This document shows positions 34,995 through 43,529 of a DNA stretch of 53,924 nt, one piece after another. The first letter of the stretch is position 1. Each line of letters begins with the position of its first letter. This DNA is from Planctomycetota bacterium. Its GTDB lineage: Bacteria; Planctomycetota; UBA1135; UBA2386. The stretch lies in the NCBI GenBank assembly GCA_027621295.1, contig JAQCBR010000012.1, positions 1 through 53,924 on the forward strand, given 5' to 3'. Under the pieces are notes generated by a model. It saw only the letters and a list, made by a program, of their open reading frames with translations, searched no databases and was not told where the DNA came from. Position numbers and translations under genes: made by a program.

Positions 34995-37400
34995 TCAGCT
35001 CGTCTGCGCGTGGCGCGCACGCTCGACGAACGCGGCGACCGTCTCGATCAACGACCTGCGGTCGATCGGCTTCGAGAGGAACGCATCGCAGCCAGCCTGT
35101 CGGCAGCGCTCCTCGTCCCCCCGCATCGCGTTCGCGGTCAGCGCGACGATCGCGCCCACGTAGCCGTTCCGACGGAGCTCGCGGACCGCGCCGTAGCCGT
35201 CCAGGATCGGCATCTGCATGTCCATCAGGAGCGCGTGGTAGGGCGCGCCGGCCGCCGCCGCGTCGGTCGCCTCGCGCACCGCCGCTTCGCCGTCACCGAC
35301 GACGTCGACCTGCACACCGGCCTTGCGGAGCAGGAACGAGATCAGCCGCTGGTTGTCGACGCCGTCCTCGGCGAGCAGGACGCGACCCTCGACGGCAGCG
35401 ACCACCGCGCGATCCTCCTCGCTGCGGTCCGCGCACACCGCCGCGTCGGCTTCGTCGATCGACGCCCAGTCCCCGGCGTTCCGCGCTGGGGCTCCGCCGA
35501 TCTCCAGCGAGAACGTGCTGCCCTCACCCTTGCGGCTGTGGACGGAGATCGCGCCGCCGAGCATGGAGGCGAGGCGCTGGGAGATCGCGAGCCCGAGGCC
35601 CGTGCCGCCGAACCGACGGGAGTGCCCAGAGTCGCCCTGGGAGAACGGCTTGAACAGGCGAGCGAGCTCGGCGGCGGCCATACCGATGCCCGTGTCGACG
35701 ACGTCGAAGACGAGCACCGACTCGCGGCGCGGGTGCCGGCGGACCACGAGGCGCACACTGCCGCTCTCCGTGAACTTCAGCGCGTTGCCGACGAGGTTCA
35801 CGAGGATCTGGCGGAGGCGCGTCGGATCGCTGTCGATCCGCGGCGGGAGCGGCCACTGCAGATCGAGCTCGAGGCTGAGCTCCCGATCGACCGCGCGGCG
35901 CCGCAGCATCGCCATCACCTCCTGGGCCACCTCGATCGGCGAGCAGGGCACGAGCTCGAGCTCGACCCGGCCGGCCTCGATCTTCGACAGGTCGAGGATG
36001 TCGTTGACGATCGACATCAGGTGCTCACCGTTCCGGCGGATCGTCTCGACGAATTCGGCGGTCTCGACGATGTCGGTCGCGTCGTCGGTGACGAGGTCCG
36101 CGTAGCCGAGGATCGCGGTCATCGGCGTCCGGATCTCGTGCGACATGTTGGCGAGGAACTCGCTCTTCGCACGGCTCGCGTCCTCGGCAGCGAGGCGCGC
36201 GAGGTGGAGTTCGTGGTTCGAGAGGCGCAGCGCCTCGCTCGCGAGCTTCTGATCGATCAGCGCCGCCACGTGCTGCGCGAGGTCCATGCCGGTGCGACCG
36301 AAGTCTTCCGGCGAGCGGACGAGGCGCTCCTCCCCGAGGATCGCGACGCCGACCACGCGACCCGCAACGCGCATCGGGAACATCCCGAGGATCGCCGCGG
36401 AGACGTCGCCGAGGAGCGGGTCGCCCAGCTCCAGGTTGCTCCCCTCCATGTGGAGGATGATCGGCTCCCGCTGCTCGACGACCTGCCAGAGGATCGAGCC
36501 GTCGTCGGGCCCGACCTCCAGGTCGGGATCGAGTCGCTCCGCGAGCCCGTTCGCGACGTGCAGTCGCAGGCGCTCGGCGTCCCCGAGCCGCAGCGCGAAC
36601 CCGACGACCGAGTAGCCGCCCGAGCTCCGCAGCGCTTCGCCGATCTGGCGGAGGGCAGGTTCGAGCTCCCGCGTCCTCAGCGCGATCGTCGTCACCTGGT
36701 TCAGCAGCCAGAGCTGGACGTTGATCCGCTGGAGCTCCTCCTCGACGTCGCGCTGCTCGCGGATCGGCTGGGCCACGCAGACGATGTCGTCGCGGCCGGC
36801 GATCTTCGATGCCGAGAGCAGGACCGGAACGTTGCACCCGTCCGCGTCGCGCAGCTCGAGCTCGACCTGGCGACCGTTCGGCGCGTCGAGCGCACGGCGG
36901 AGCGGCTCGGCGCTCCCGGCGGCGAACTCGAGCAGCGACCGGCCGACGAGGTCCCCACCCTGGCAGCCGAGGAGTTCGGCCGCGGTGGCGTTGACGGTCT
37001 GGACCCGGCATTCCCGGCCGACGACGAACAGCGCCCCGTGCATGCTGCCGAGCACGCGATTCAGGTCGTCACGCGACACGGTCGTCCGGCGGAGCCGCCG
37101 CACCATCCGCTGGAACGCACGGTTGAGATCCCGCAGCTCCGCGGGGCCCGTCGCCGGCAGCCAGACCCTCAGGTCCCCCGCCGCGATCCGGTCCGCCGCG
37201 TTCGCCATCCGGCGGATCGGGTCGCGGAGCGCGACGCCGAGCCACAGGTAGCGCCCGGCTGCGACCGCGAGCAGGGTCCCGCAGCAGACCAGCGCCTCGG
37301 TCTCGAGCCCGGCTCGGGCCAGCCCCGACCCGGCCGCGAGTCCGACCAGGAGGCCGACCACGGTGGCGAGTGCAGTGAGATGGAGCGTGTGTCGGCCCAT
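34995..37400 (-). CDS. Hybrid sensor histidine kinase (HAMP-PAS-GAF-HisKA-HATPase-REC)
   Basis: The 801-residue protein has two N-terminal membrane helices with almost no periplasmic loop, then HAMP (about 55-105), PAS (about 110-220), GAF (about 230-385) and HisKA with SHEIRTPM (His421). A HATPase domain (Asn535/Asn539, DTGIGM, GGTGLGLAI) and a C-terminal receiver with phospho-acceptor Asp727 in LMDMQMP complete it. It would sense a cytoplasmic or membrane signal and relay phosphate to a histidine phosphotransferase or separate regulator, neither of which is present here. It converges on the TauE/SafE-type gene (18 bp between stops). Whether it controls the cbb3 operon is unknown. Confidence 0.93.
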   Translation of the reverse strand: MGRHTLHLTALATVVGLLVGLAAGSGLARAGLETEALVCCGTLLAVAAGRYLWLGVALRDPIRRMANAADRIAAGDLRVWLPATGPAELRDLNRAFQRMVRRLRRTTVSRDDLNRVLGSMHGALFVVGRECRVQTVNATAAELLGCQGGDLVGRSLLEFAAGSAEPLRRALDAPNGRQVELELRDADGCNVPVLLSASKIAGRDDIVCVAQPIREQRDVEEELQRINVQLWLLNQVTTIALRTRELEPALRQIGEALRSSGGYSVVGFALRLGDAERLRLHVANGLAERLDPDLEVGPDDGSILWQVVEQREPIILHMEGSNLELGDPLLGDVSAAILGMFPMRVAGRVVGVAILGEERLVRSPEDFGRTGMDLAQHVAALIDQKLASEALRLSNHELHLARLAAEDASRAKSEFLANMSHEIRTPMTAILGYADLVTDDATDIVETAEFVETIRRNGEHLMSIVNDILDLSKIEAGRVELELVPCSPIEVAQEVMAMLRRRAVDRELSLELDLQWPLPPRIDSDPTRLRQILVNLVGNALKFTESGSVRLVVRRHPRRESVLVFDVVDTGIGMAAAELARLFKPFSQGDSGHSRRFGGTGLGLAISQRLASMLGGAISVHSRKGEGSTFSLEIGGAPARNAGDWASIDEADAAVCADRSEEDRAVVAAVEGRVLLAEDGVDNQRLISFLLRKAGVQVDVVGDGEAAVREATDAAAAGAPYHALLMDMQMPILDGYGAVRELRRNGYVGAIVALTANAMRGDEERCRQAGCDAFLSKPIDRRSLIETVAAFVERARHAQTS

Positions 37401-37568
37401 GGATCACGGGAACCGCGCTCCGGCCCCGTCTTCCCCGTTCCATCGACCACCGCGAGTCGCGGACTCTCGACCGGCGACCCGACACTGTGTCGTCCGGGGA
37501 CAATCCACGCCCCGTGCGTCCGGCTCCGGCGTTGCCATGGGCGGCTGGGGCGCCGACGATCCGCGGCG

Positions 37569-38765
37569 ATGCACACGCTCCGCTTCGCCCTGGCCGCCGC
37601 GCTCGCGGCCACCTCCCTCCCGGCCCAGGACGGCTGGATCAGCCTGTTCGACGGCAAGTCCCTCGCGGGCTGGACCCAGCGCAACGGCACAGCCAAGTAC
37701 GAGGTCGTCGACGGCACGATCGTCGGCACGACCGCGAAGGGCAGCCCCAACTCGTTCCTTTGCTCCGACCGCTTCTACGGCGACTTCGAGCTCGAGTTCG
37801 ACGTGAAGCTGTTCGACGACGAACTGAACTCCGGCGTGCAGATCCGGAGCCACTCGTTCGACGCGCACAACAAGGCGCGGGTCCACGGCTACCAGGTCGA
37901 GATCTCGACGAACGGTCACGCCGGCTTCATCTACGACGAGGCGCGGCGCGGCTGGCTCAGCACCGACCGCGACGACCCGATCCGTCGCTCCGCGTTCCGG
38001 AACGGCGAGTGGAACAGCTACCGGATCGTCTGCTTCGGACCGACGATGCGCACGTGGATCAACGGCGTGCAGATCGCCCACGTGGTCGACGACTGGTCGC
38101 CGAGCGGCTTCATCGGCCTGCAGGTCCACTCGGTCGGCGGTGATCCGATGTGGAAGGTCGCGTGGCGCAATCTGCGCATCCGCGAGCTCGGCGACGGCGG
38201 TGGCTTCGTGCCGCTGTTCAACGGGCGCGACCTGAGCGGCTGGCGCGTCAACGAGAACCCGGACTCCGTCCGCGTCCAGGACGGCGCGCTGGTCGTCCAG
38301 GGTGAACGCGCCCACGTGTTCTACGACGGGCCGGTCTACCAACACTCGTTCAAGAACTTCGAGCTCCGCGCGCTGGTGAAGACCCGCCCGAACGCGAACT
38401 CCGGCATCTACTTCCACACCGAGTTCCAGGACTCGGGCTGGCCGGCCAAGGGCTACGAGGTCCAGGTCAACAACACGCAGGGCGACTGGCGCCGGACCGG
38501 CGGGCTCTACGCGATCGACGACGTGCGCGAGGCGCCGGCGAAGGACGACCAGTGGTTCCTGATGGAGGTCCGCGTCGAGGGCAAGCACGTGACCGTTCGC
38601 GTCGACGGCAAGGTGACCGTCGACTACGTCGAGCCCGACGACGTGAAGCGCGACGCGGGCTTCGCCGGGCGCCTGATCGACCGCGGCACGTTCGCGCTGC
38701 AGTGCCACGATCCGGGCTCGGAGGTCTGGTACAAGGCGATCGAGGTGCGGCCGCTCCCCGAGTGA
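37569..38765 (+). CDS. Secreted protein with two DUF1080 domains (paralogue of the gene at 5987-7213)
   Basis: The 398-residue protein has a signal peptide (SLPAQDG) and two DUF1080 domains. The first starts SLFDGKSLAGW with NSGVQIRS and VHGYQVEIS; the second starts PLFNGRDLSGW with NSGIYFHTE and GYEVQVNN. Domain order and spacing match the other double-DUF1080 protein, so the two are paralogues. Likely roles are binding or hydrolysis of (3-keto-)glycosides outside the cytoplasm. It stands apart from that operon, 168 bp from the divergent kinase gene. Confidence 0.87.
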   Translation: MHTLRFALAAALAATSLPAQDGWISLFDGKSLAGWTQRNGTAKYEVVDGTIVGTTAKGSPNSFLCSDRFYGDFELEFDVKLFDDELNSGVQIRSHSFDAHNKARVHGYQVEISTNGHAGFIYDEARRGWLSTDRDDPIRRSAFRNGEWNSYRIVCFGPTMRTWINGVQIAHVVDDWSPSGFIGLQVHSVGGDPMWKVAWRNLRIRELGDGGGFVPLFNGRDLSGWRVNENPDSVRVQDGALVVQGERAHVFYDGPVYQHSFKNFELRALVKTRPNANSGIYFHTEFQDSGWPAKGYEVQVNNTQGDWRRTGGLYAIDDVREAPAKDDQWFLMEVRVEGKHVTVRVDGKVTVDYVEPDDVKRDAGFAGRLIDRGTFALQCHDPGSEVWYKAIEVRPLPE

Positions 38766-38913
38766 GGCCCCCCGGAGCCTCCGAGAGCTGTGACCGTCCC
38801 GGGCACAGGGACGAGACTCGGCCAAGCCTCTCCGGGGTCCGCCTGCCGGGCCCTTGCGACCATCCCGCCGAGCCAAGCCCGGTCGACGACCGGCACGTGT
38901 TCCCGGAGTTCCG

Positions 38914-41667
38914 ATGATCCGCGTCCTCGCCGCAGCGCTCGCCCTGACGAGCGCCCTGGTCCCCCAGGGACCGACCCCCTCCCCGACCGCGAGCCCGGCC
39001 GACCGCGCCGAGCTGATCCTGTCCCTCCGCCGCACGCGGCCCGATCTCGCGCCGCTGCGCGAGGCGGTCCGCGACCGTGACCCGGCAAAGGCCGCGAACG
39101 CCGTCGCGCGAGCCCGCGCCGAGGCCTCGTCGGCCCGAGCGAAGCTGGTCGAGGACCTCGAGGCCCTCGGCTGCCGCGTCGTCGAGCAGTTCTGGCTGAT
39201 CGACGCCTGCCTCGTCGAAGCCCCGGCAGGAATCGAATCCGAGCTGGAGCGCCTCGAGGACGTCCGCGCCGTGCGGCACAACGGCACCCGAGCACCTGGC
39301 GATGCACGGCTCACGACGGCACCGATCCGGACGTCGACCAACCTGGACAACCACGGCACCGACGCGGTGCAGATCCGCGGCGTCCGCGGTGCGGGAGCGA
39401 CGGTCGCGGTCATCGACAGCGGGCTCGACTCGGCGGTCAGCACGCTGACGCGGCCCCACCGGACGTTCTTCGTCAACGGCGACCCGAACAACACGACCGG
39501 CGGCGGCCTGTCCGGCTCTCGGATGCTCGCCAACGTCCAGATCGGCGCGTTCCCCGCGGACGACCCGATCGACCACGGAACGCGCGTCGCTGGCGTCGCG
39601 GTCGGCGCGCGCTGGAACACGACTCCGGCAGCCGACGACGGCCACGCGCCGCGCGCCCAGGTCGTCGGCTACGCGATGGTCGATCTCGCCGGGGGCCTCG
39701 CGTCGCTGGCGACGATGATCCGCAGCTGGCAGGCCTGCGCGCTCGACGCCGCGATCTACGGCACGACGGTCGCAGTGATCTCGTACGACGGCACCGATGA
39801 CCCGACGTCGCCGGAGCAGCAGGCGATGGATGCGTGCGCCGAGGTCGCAGACATCTGCGTCGCGGCGATGGCTGGCAACAACCCCCGGTCGAGCCTGTTC
39901 TACCAGGGCGCGACCAACGTCCTCGCGGTGGGCGCCGTCGCCCAGGACACGCACGTCGTCACCAACTTCACCGCCCGCGGGCCGCTGACCCGCTTCGGCC
40001 GCGCGCCTCGTGTCTACCCGCACCTCGTCGCGAACGGTGATCTGATCGAGATGCCGACCGCCGACCGCGAGGCGACGTCGGTGATGCGGAGCGGGACCTC
40101 CTACTCGGCGCCGCAGGTGGCAGGCGCGGCCGCCCTGTTCCGCTCGGTCCTGCCGACGGCGAGCGCCGACGAGACCCGGGCGGCGATCCTCGCCACCGTC
40201 GCCGACGGCCGCGGCCCGAACCCGAACGACCTCGACGCGATCGGGCATGGCTACCTCCGCGTCGACCGCCTCGTCGACCTCGCGCAGAACCGGATCGCAG
40301 GGACGATCGCCCGCGGCCAGGTGTCGATGGCCGCCCCCGCGTGGACCACGACGCTGACCGTCACGGCCGGCCAGACCTACGCGGCGGCTCTCGCGTTCTC
40401 GCGAACCGACGTCGCGCTCCTGGACTGGGCGAACCTCGACCTCCGCGTCACGCAGAACGGCACGCTGCTCGCTGAGTCGAACGGCATCGCCGACACGCAC
40501 GAGCGGGTCGTGTTCCGCCCGGACAGTGCCGGCACCGTGACGATCGAGGTCCGCGCGGTGTCCTTCGAGCCTGGCCGTCTCGACCAGGCGTTCGGGGTCG
40601 CCGCCGCCCGCGTCCCGCTGCCCTTCGTGACGGCCTACGGCCAGGGCTGCTTCGGCTCCCGCGGCCCCTCGACGGTGCAGGAGGTCGAACCGCGCCAGTT
40701 CACCACGCTCTTCGGCAACTCGGCCAGCAACCGCCTGATCGGCGGGCCGCCCCACCGCACGCAGCAGTGGATCGCCACCGCGACGCCGAGCGCGGCGTTC
40801 TACGTCCGCGGTCTCGCGATGCGCCGCGACGAGGCGACCGGCAGCGGTCCATGGAATGCAGGCTGGGTGGAACTCGACGCCCGGATCGGCCTGACGATGG
40901 CCGAGCCGAACACGGCCAGCTCGACCTTCGACACGAACCTCGGCCCCTACGCGACCCAGGTCATCCGCCGGAAGCGGTTCGTCCTCCCGTCCTACCCGGC
41001 GCCGAACGCCGGCCAGGGGAACTTCGACGTCGTGCTGCCGCTCGACCAGAGCTTCTCGCGCCAGTACGACCCGGTGGGTCCGACCCCGGGCGGGATCATG
41101 GACCTGATCGTCGACGCACGGACCTACGCGAGCTCGGGTGGCGCGCAGGGCCTCAACTACCCGCTCGACGCGGTGACCGGCCTCGGCCCCCTCGGTGCCG
41201 TCACGCTGCACGCGGCGTCGCCGACCGCGACCACGGGCACCTTGTTCCCGGGCGAGGCGACCGTGATCGGACTCGTCGGATCGCTCGGCGCACAGCGCTT
41301 CGCGACGATCGACGCCGAGGGCCTGCCGTCGATGGGGAACAGCTACGACCTCGTGATCCGTGGCGCTACGCCGCTGAGCCCCGTGCTGTTCGGGGGCGGC
41401 TCGTCGCGGACGACCTGGGCCGGCACCCCACTCCCGGTGGACCTCGCGGTCCTGGGCGCGCCGGGGTGCTTCGTGCTCAACGACCTCGAGGCCGCGGTCC
41501 CGGTGACCGCCGACGCGACGGGCACGGCACGGGCGACGTTCGCGGTCCCGAACATCATCACGCTCCGCGGCCGCGAGGCCTTCCACCAGGGGATCGTCTT
41601 CGACCCGAGTGCGAACCTGCTGGGCGTGACGACGACCAGCGGGATCGGCGTCGTCTTCGGGCAGTGA
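38914..41667 (+). CDS. Secreted S8 subtilisin-like serine protease with planctomycete C-terminal modules
   Basis: The 917-residue preproprotein has a signal peptide, a propeptide of about 100 residues with a Glu/Ala-rich helix, and an S8 domain. Catalytic residues are Asp168 (VAVIDSGLD), His221 (DHGTRVAG) and Ser396 (SGTSYSAP), with oxyanion Asn322/323. An Ig-like domain follows. Then come a module beginning YGQGCFGSRGP with RTQQWIA and RGLAMRRDEATG, and a last module with LPVDLAVLGAPGCFVL and AFHQGIVFDPSANLLG. The last two recur at the ends of many secreted proteins of high-GC planctomycetes, as I remember; their role may be secretion or surface attachment. Confidence 0.88.
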   Translation: MIRVLAAALALTSALVPQGPTPSPTASPADRAELILSLRRTRPDLAPLREAVRDRDPAKAANAVARARAEASSARAKLVEDLEALGCRVVEQFWLIDACLVEAPAGIESELERLEDVRAVRHNGTRAPGDARLTTAPIRTSTNLDNHGTDAVQIRGVRGAGATVAVIDSGLDSAVSTLTRPHRTFFVNGDPNNTTGGGLSGSRMLANVQIGAFPADDPIDHGTRVAGVAVGARWNTTPAADDGHAPRAQVVGYAMVDLAGGLASLATMIRSWQACALDAAIYGTTVAVISYDGTDDPTSPEQQAMDACAEVADICVAAMAGNNPRSSLFYQGATNVLAVGAVAQDTHVVTNFTARGPLTRFGRAPRVYPHLVANGDLIEMPTADREATSVMRSGTSYSAPQVAGAAALFRSVLPTASADETRAAILATVADGRGPNPNDLDAIGHGYLRVDRLVDLAQNRIAGTIARGQVSMAAPAWTTTLTVTAGQTYAAALAFSRTDVALLDWANLDLRVTQNGTLLAESNGIADTHERVVFRPDSAGTVTIEVRAVSFEPGRLDQAFGVAAARVPLPFVTAYGQGCFGSRGPSTVQEVEPRQFTTLFGNSASNRLIGGPPHRTQQWIATATPSAAFYVRGLAMRRDEATGSGPWNAGWVELDARIGLTMAEPNTASSTFDTNLGPYATQVIRRKRFVLPSYPAPNAGQGNFDVVLPLDQSFSRQYDPVGPTPGGIMDLIVDARTYASSGGAQGLNYPLDAVTGLGPLGAVTLHAASPTATTGTLFPGEATVIGLVGSLGAQRFATIDAEGLPSMGNSYDLVIRGATPLSPVLFGGGSSRTTWAGTPLPVDLAVLGAPGCFVLNDLEAAVPVTADATGTARATFAVPNIITLRGREAFHQGIVFDPSANLLGVTTTSGIGVVFGQ

Positions 41668-41724
41668 TCGCTGCCCGCCGGGTGGAGTGGACGCTCGACC
41701 CGGGCGGGCAGAGAATGCGCGGCG

Positions 41725-41943
41725 ATGCCGCTCTACCTGTATCGCTGCTGCTCCTGCGAAGACGTGTTCGAAGAGCTCGTCCCCGCGTCCCGCGCGGACG
41801 AGCCGGTGCCGTGCCCGGCCTGCGGCGGGGAGCACACCGAACGCGAGCTGACGACGTTCGCGGTCCGCGGAGAGGGCGCGCGCGCCGATCCCGCGCCGTT
41901 CTGCGGACGCTGCGGTGAGAACCGACCGCCCTGCGGCAGCTGA
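41725..41943 (+). CDS. FmdB-type small zinc-ribbon protein
   Basis: The 72-residue protein begins MPLYLYRCCSCEDVFE, the FmdB/CxxC_CxxC_SSSS signature. Two Cys pairs that would bind zinc are visible: CCSC at residues 8-11 and CPACGG in the middle. A third set (CGRC, then a single Cys) is near the C-terminus, where typical FmdB proteins have a Ser-rich tail. It is probably a regulatory or RNA/protein-binding ribbon, and no function is known. It converges with the RluA gene, with eight bases between the stops. Confidence 0.8.
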   Translation: MPLYLYRCCSCEDVFEELVPASRADEPVPCPACGGEHTERELTTFAVRGEGARADPAPFCGRCGENRPPCGS

Positions 41944-41951
41944 CGCCTGCG

Positions 41952-42968
41952 CTACGGCTCGCCGACGAGCGCCGCCATGTCGGCGGGCAGCGGCGCCTCG
42001 ACCGTGAACGGCTCCGCGTATCCCGGGTGACGGAACGTCAGCCGCGACGCGTGCAGCGCGTGCCTCGACAGGATCAGGCGCTCGCGGTGCGCGAGCGCCT
42101 CCTCGTCATCCAGGTAGTCGAGGAAGACCTCGGGCGGGACCCCGTAGACCTTGTCGCCGACGAGCGGGCAGCCGATCGCGTCCATGTGCACGCGGAGCTG
42201 GTGCGTCCGCCCGGTCTCGGGGAACAGCTCGACCAGCGAGAACGCCCCCGCGGTGCGCACCGTGCGGTACCGAGTCGATGCGGGCAAACCACTCCCGTCG
42301 CGCCGCGCCTCGAGCTTGAGCCGCACGGGCGACTTGCGGTCCGGACCGATCGACAGCTCGATCCGGCCTTGGGCCTCGCTCGGCCGACCGTGGACGACGG
42401 CCAAGTAGACCTTCTCCACCTGCCGGTCTTCGAACTGCCGCCGCACCGCCGCATGGAACGTGTCGTCGAGCCCGACCGCGAGCACGCCGCTGGTCTCGCG
42501 ATCGATCCGGTGCAGCAGCCGCGGGACGACGTCGTGCGCCGGATCTTCGGGGCGTCGGTAGCGACGGTGCAGGAAGTGGATCAGCGTGCCGTGCACGCGC
42601 CTTCCCGCCGGATGGACGGCGAGGCCGGCAGGCTTGTCGACGACCACGCAATGGGGATCCTCGAACAGGATCGGCACCTCGAAGTCATCCGGGAACACCT
42701 CATCCGGCACCGGCTGCGGCGGGATGCGAACGACGATCACGTCGCCCTGACGGATCTTCCGGGAGGGCCGCGGGGCTCGACCGTCCTGCAGCTCGACGTA
42801 GCCGTCGCGGATCAGCTCGTGGACCTTGTTGCGCGAACGCCAGGTCAGGAACGCACAGAGCACCTGGTCCAGGCGCTGGCCGTCGTGACGGTCGTCGGCC
42901 AGCAGCCGGATCTGCTCGAGCGGCTTGCTGTGGTCGCGCGGGGCTTCACCAGGGAAGCGAGGTATCAC
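41952..42968 (-). CDS. RluA-family pseudouridine synthase
   Basis: The 338-residue protein has an N-terminal S4 RNA-binding domain (about 30-80; LDQVLCAFLTWRSRNKVHELI). The RluA catalytic domain carries the motif HRIDRETSG with catalytic Asp156, and TGRTHQLRVHM near residue 263. It converts uridine to pseudouridine in 23S rRNA or tRNA; the exact site cannot be told, so I give no symbol. The start at 42968 gives a short leader before the S4 domain. It follows rpsU on the same strand by 108 bp. Confidence 0.92.
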   Translation of the reverse strand: MIPRFPGEAPRDHSKPLEQIRLLADDRHDGQRLDQVLCAFLTWRSRNKVHELIRDGYVELQDGRAPRPSRKIRQGDVIVVRIPPQPVPDEVFPDDFEVPILFEDPHCVVVDKPAGLAVHPAGRRVHGTLIHFLHRRYRRPEDPAHDVVPRLLHRIDRETSGVLAVGLDDTFHAAVRRQFEDRQVEKVYLAVVHGRPSEAQGRIELSIGPDRKSPVRLKLEARRDGSGLPASTRYRTVRTAGAFSLVELFPETGRTHQLRVHMDAIGCPLVGDKVYGVPPEVFLDYLDDEEALAHRERLILSRHALHASRLTFRHPGYAEPFTVEAPLPADMAALVGEP

Positions 42969-43076
42969 AGCGCACCGGGAATCCGGAACAGCGCAGCGGC
43001 GCTCGATCCGATCGGAGAGCGCCCTGCACTTCGGGGCTCGGCTGCGGAGCTCGGCTGAAGCGCCGGGCTGCGCGGC

Positions 43077-43379
43077 TCAGCGGTCGGTCGACGCGGTGAT
43101 CGAGGTGTCCTCGCTCGCGTCGTCCTTGCCCTGCCGACCACCCTTGACCTTCGACTTGCGGCGCGAACGGCCACGGCCGCCGCGGTCGTCCATCTTCCGC
43201 TGGGCCCGCTGGATGTTGCGGATCTTCTCGCGCTCTTCGCGGCGGTTCTTGTCGCTCTCCTTCTCGAAGTACGCGTACTTCTTGGCGAGGCGGAAGATGC
43301 CGGCGTAGTTGCACTGGCGCTTGAACCGGCGCAGCGCGGTCTCGAGCGGCTCGTTGGGGCGGACCTGGACCTTGATCAT
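43077..43379 (-). CDS. rpsU: 30S ribosomal protein S21, extended C-terminus
   Basis: The protein starts MIKVQVRPNEPLETALRRFK, then QCNYAGIFRLAKKYAYFEKES, the S21 signature. S21 is usually 60-70 residues; this one has 100. The extra ~35 residues form a basic Gly/Arg/Lys stretch (GGRGRSRRKSKVKGG) followed by an acidic/Ser/Thr tail. S21 helps base-pair the anti-Shine-Dalgarno region of 16S rRNA during initiation. It is divergent from recD2 with a 150-bp gap that holds a promoter-like sequence. Confidence 0.95.
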   Translation of the reverse strand: MIKVQVRPNEPLETALRRFKRQCNYAGIFRLAKKYAYFEKESDKNRREEREKIRNIQRAQRKMDDRGGRGRSRRKSKVKGGRQGKDDASEDTSITASTDR

Positions 43380-43494
43380 CGAAGCGACTTTCGGTGGAGT
43401 TCCTGACGGCGGCCGGCGAACCAAGCAGCACCGGGGCGAGGCGGTCTCGACCGCTCGTCCACGGCTGGCTCCCGGCCGGCGCGAAGGGCCGAAC

Positions 43495-43522
43495 AAGATA
43501 CCGAGCATCGGCCGCGGGGCAA
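43495..43522 (-). promoter_or_regulatory. Candidate sigma-70-type promoter for rpsU
   Basis: On the minus strand, TTGCCC (43522-43517) and TATCTT (43500-43495) are separated by 16 bp, about 115 bp before the rpsU start. Both hexamers are imperfect. It is the only reasonable -35/-10 pair I noticed in the rpsU/recD2 gap. Confidence 0.3.
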
Positions 43523-43529
43523 TCTCCAC

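Noticed and set aside
38797-38816. A six-bp CGTCCC/GGGACG stem after the second DUF1080 gene as a terminator.
   Set aside because: The stem is short, there is no T-run, and many equal stems occur by chance in GC-rich gaps.
38467-41835. A 1122-codon minus-strand open frame across the subtilase gene.
   Set aside because: The plus strand encodes a subtilase with all catalytic residues; the antisense frame has the Arg/Gly/Val/Asp composition of a shadow.
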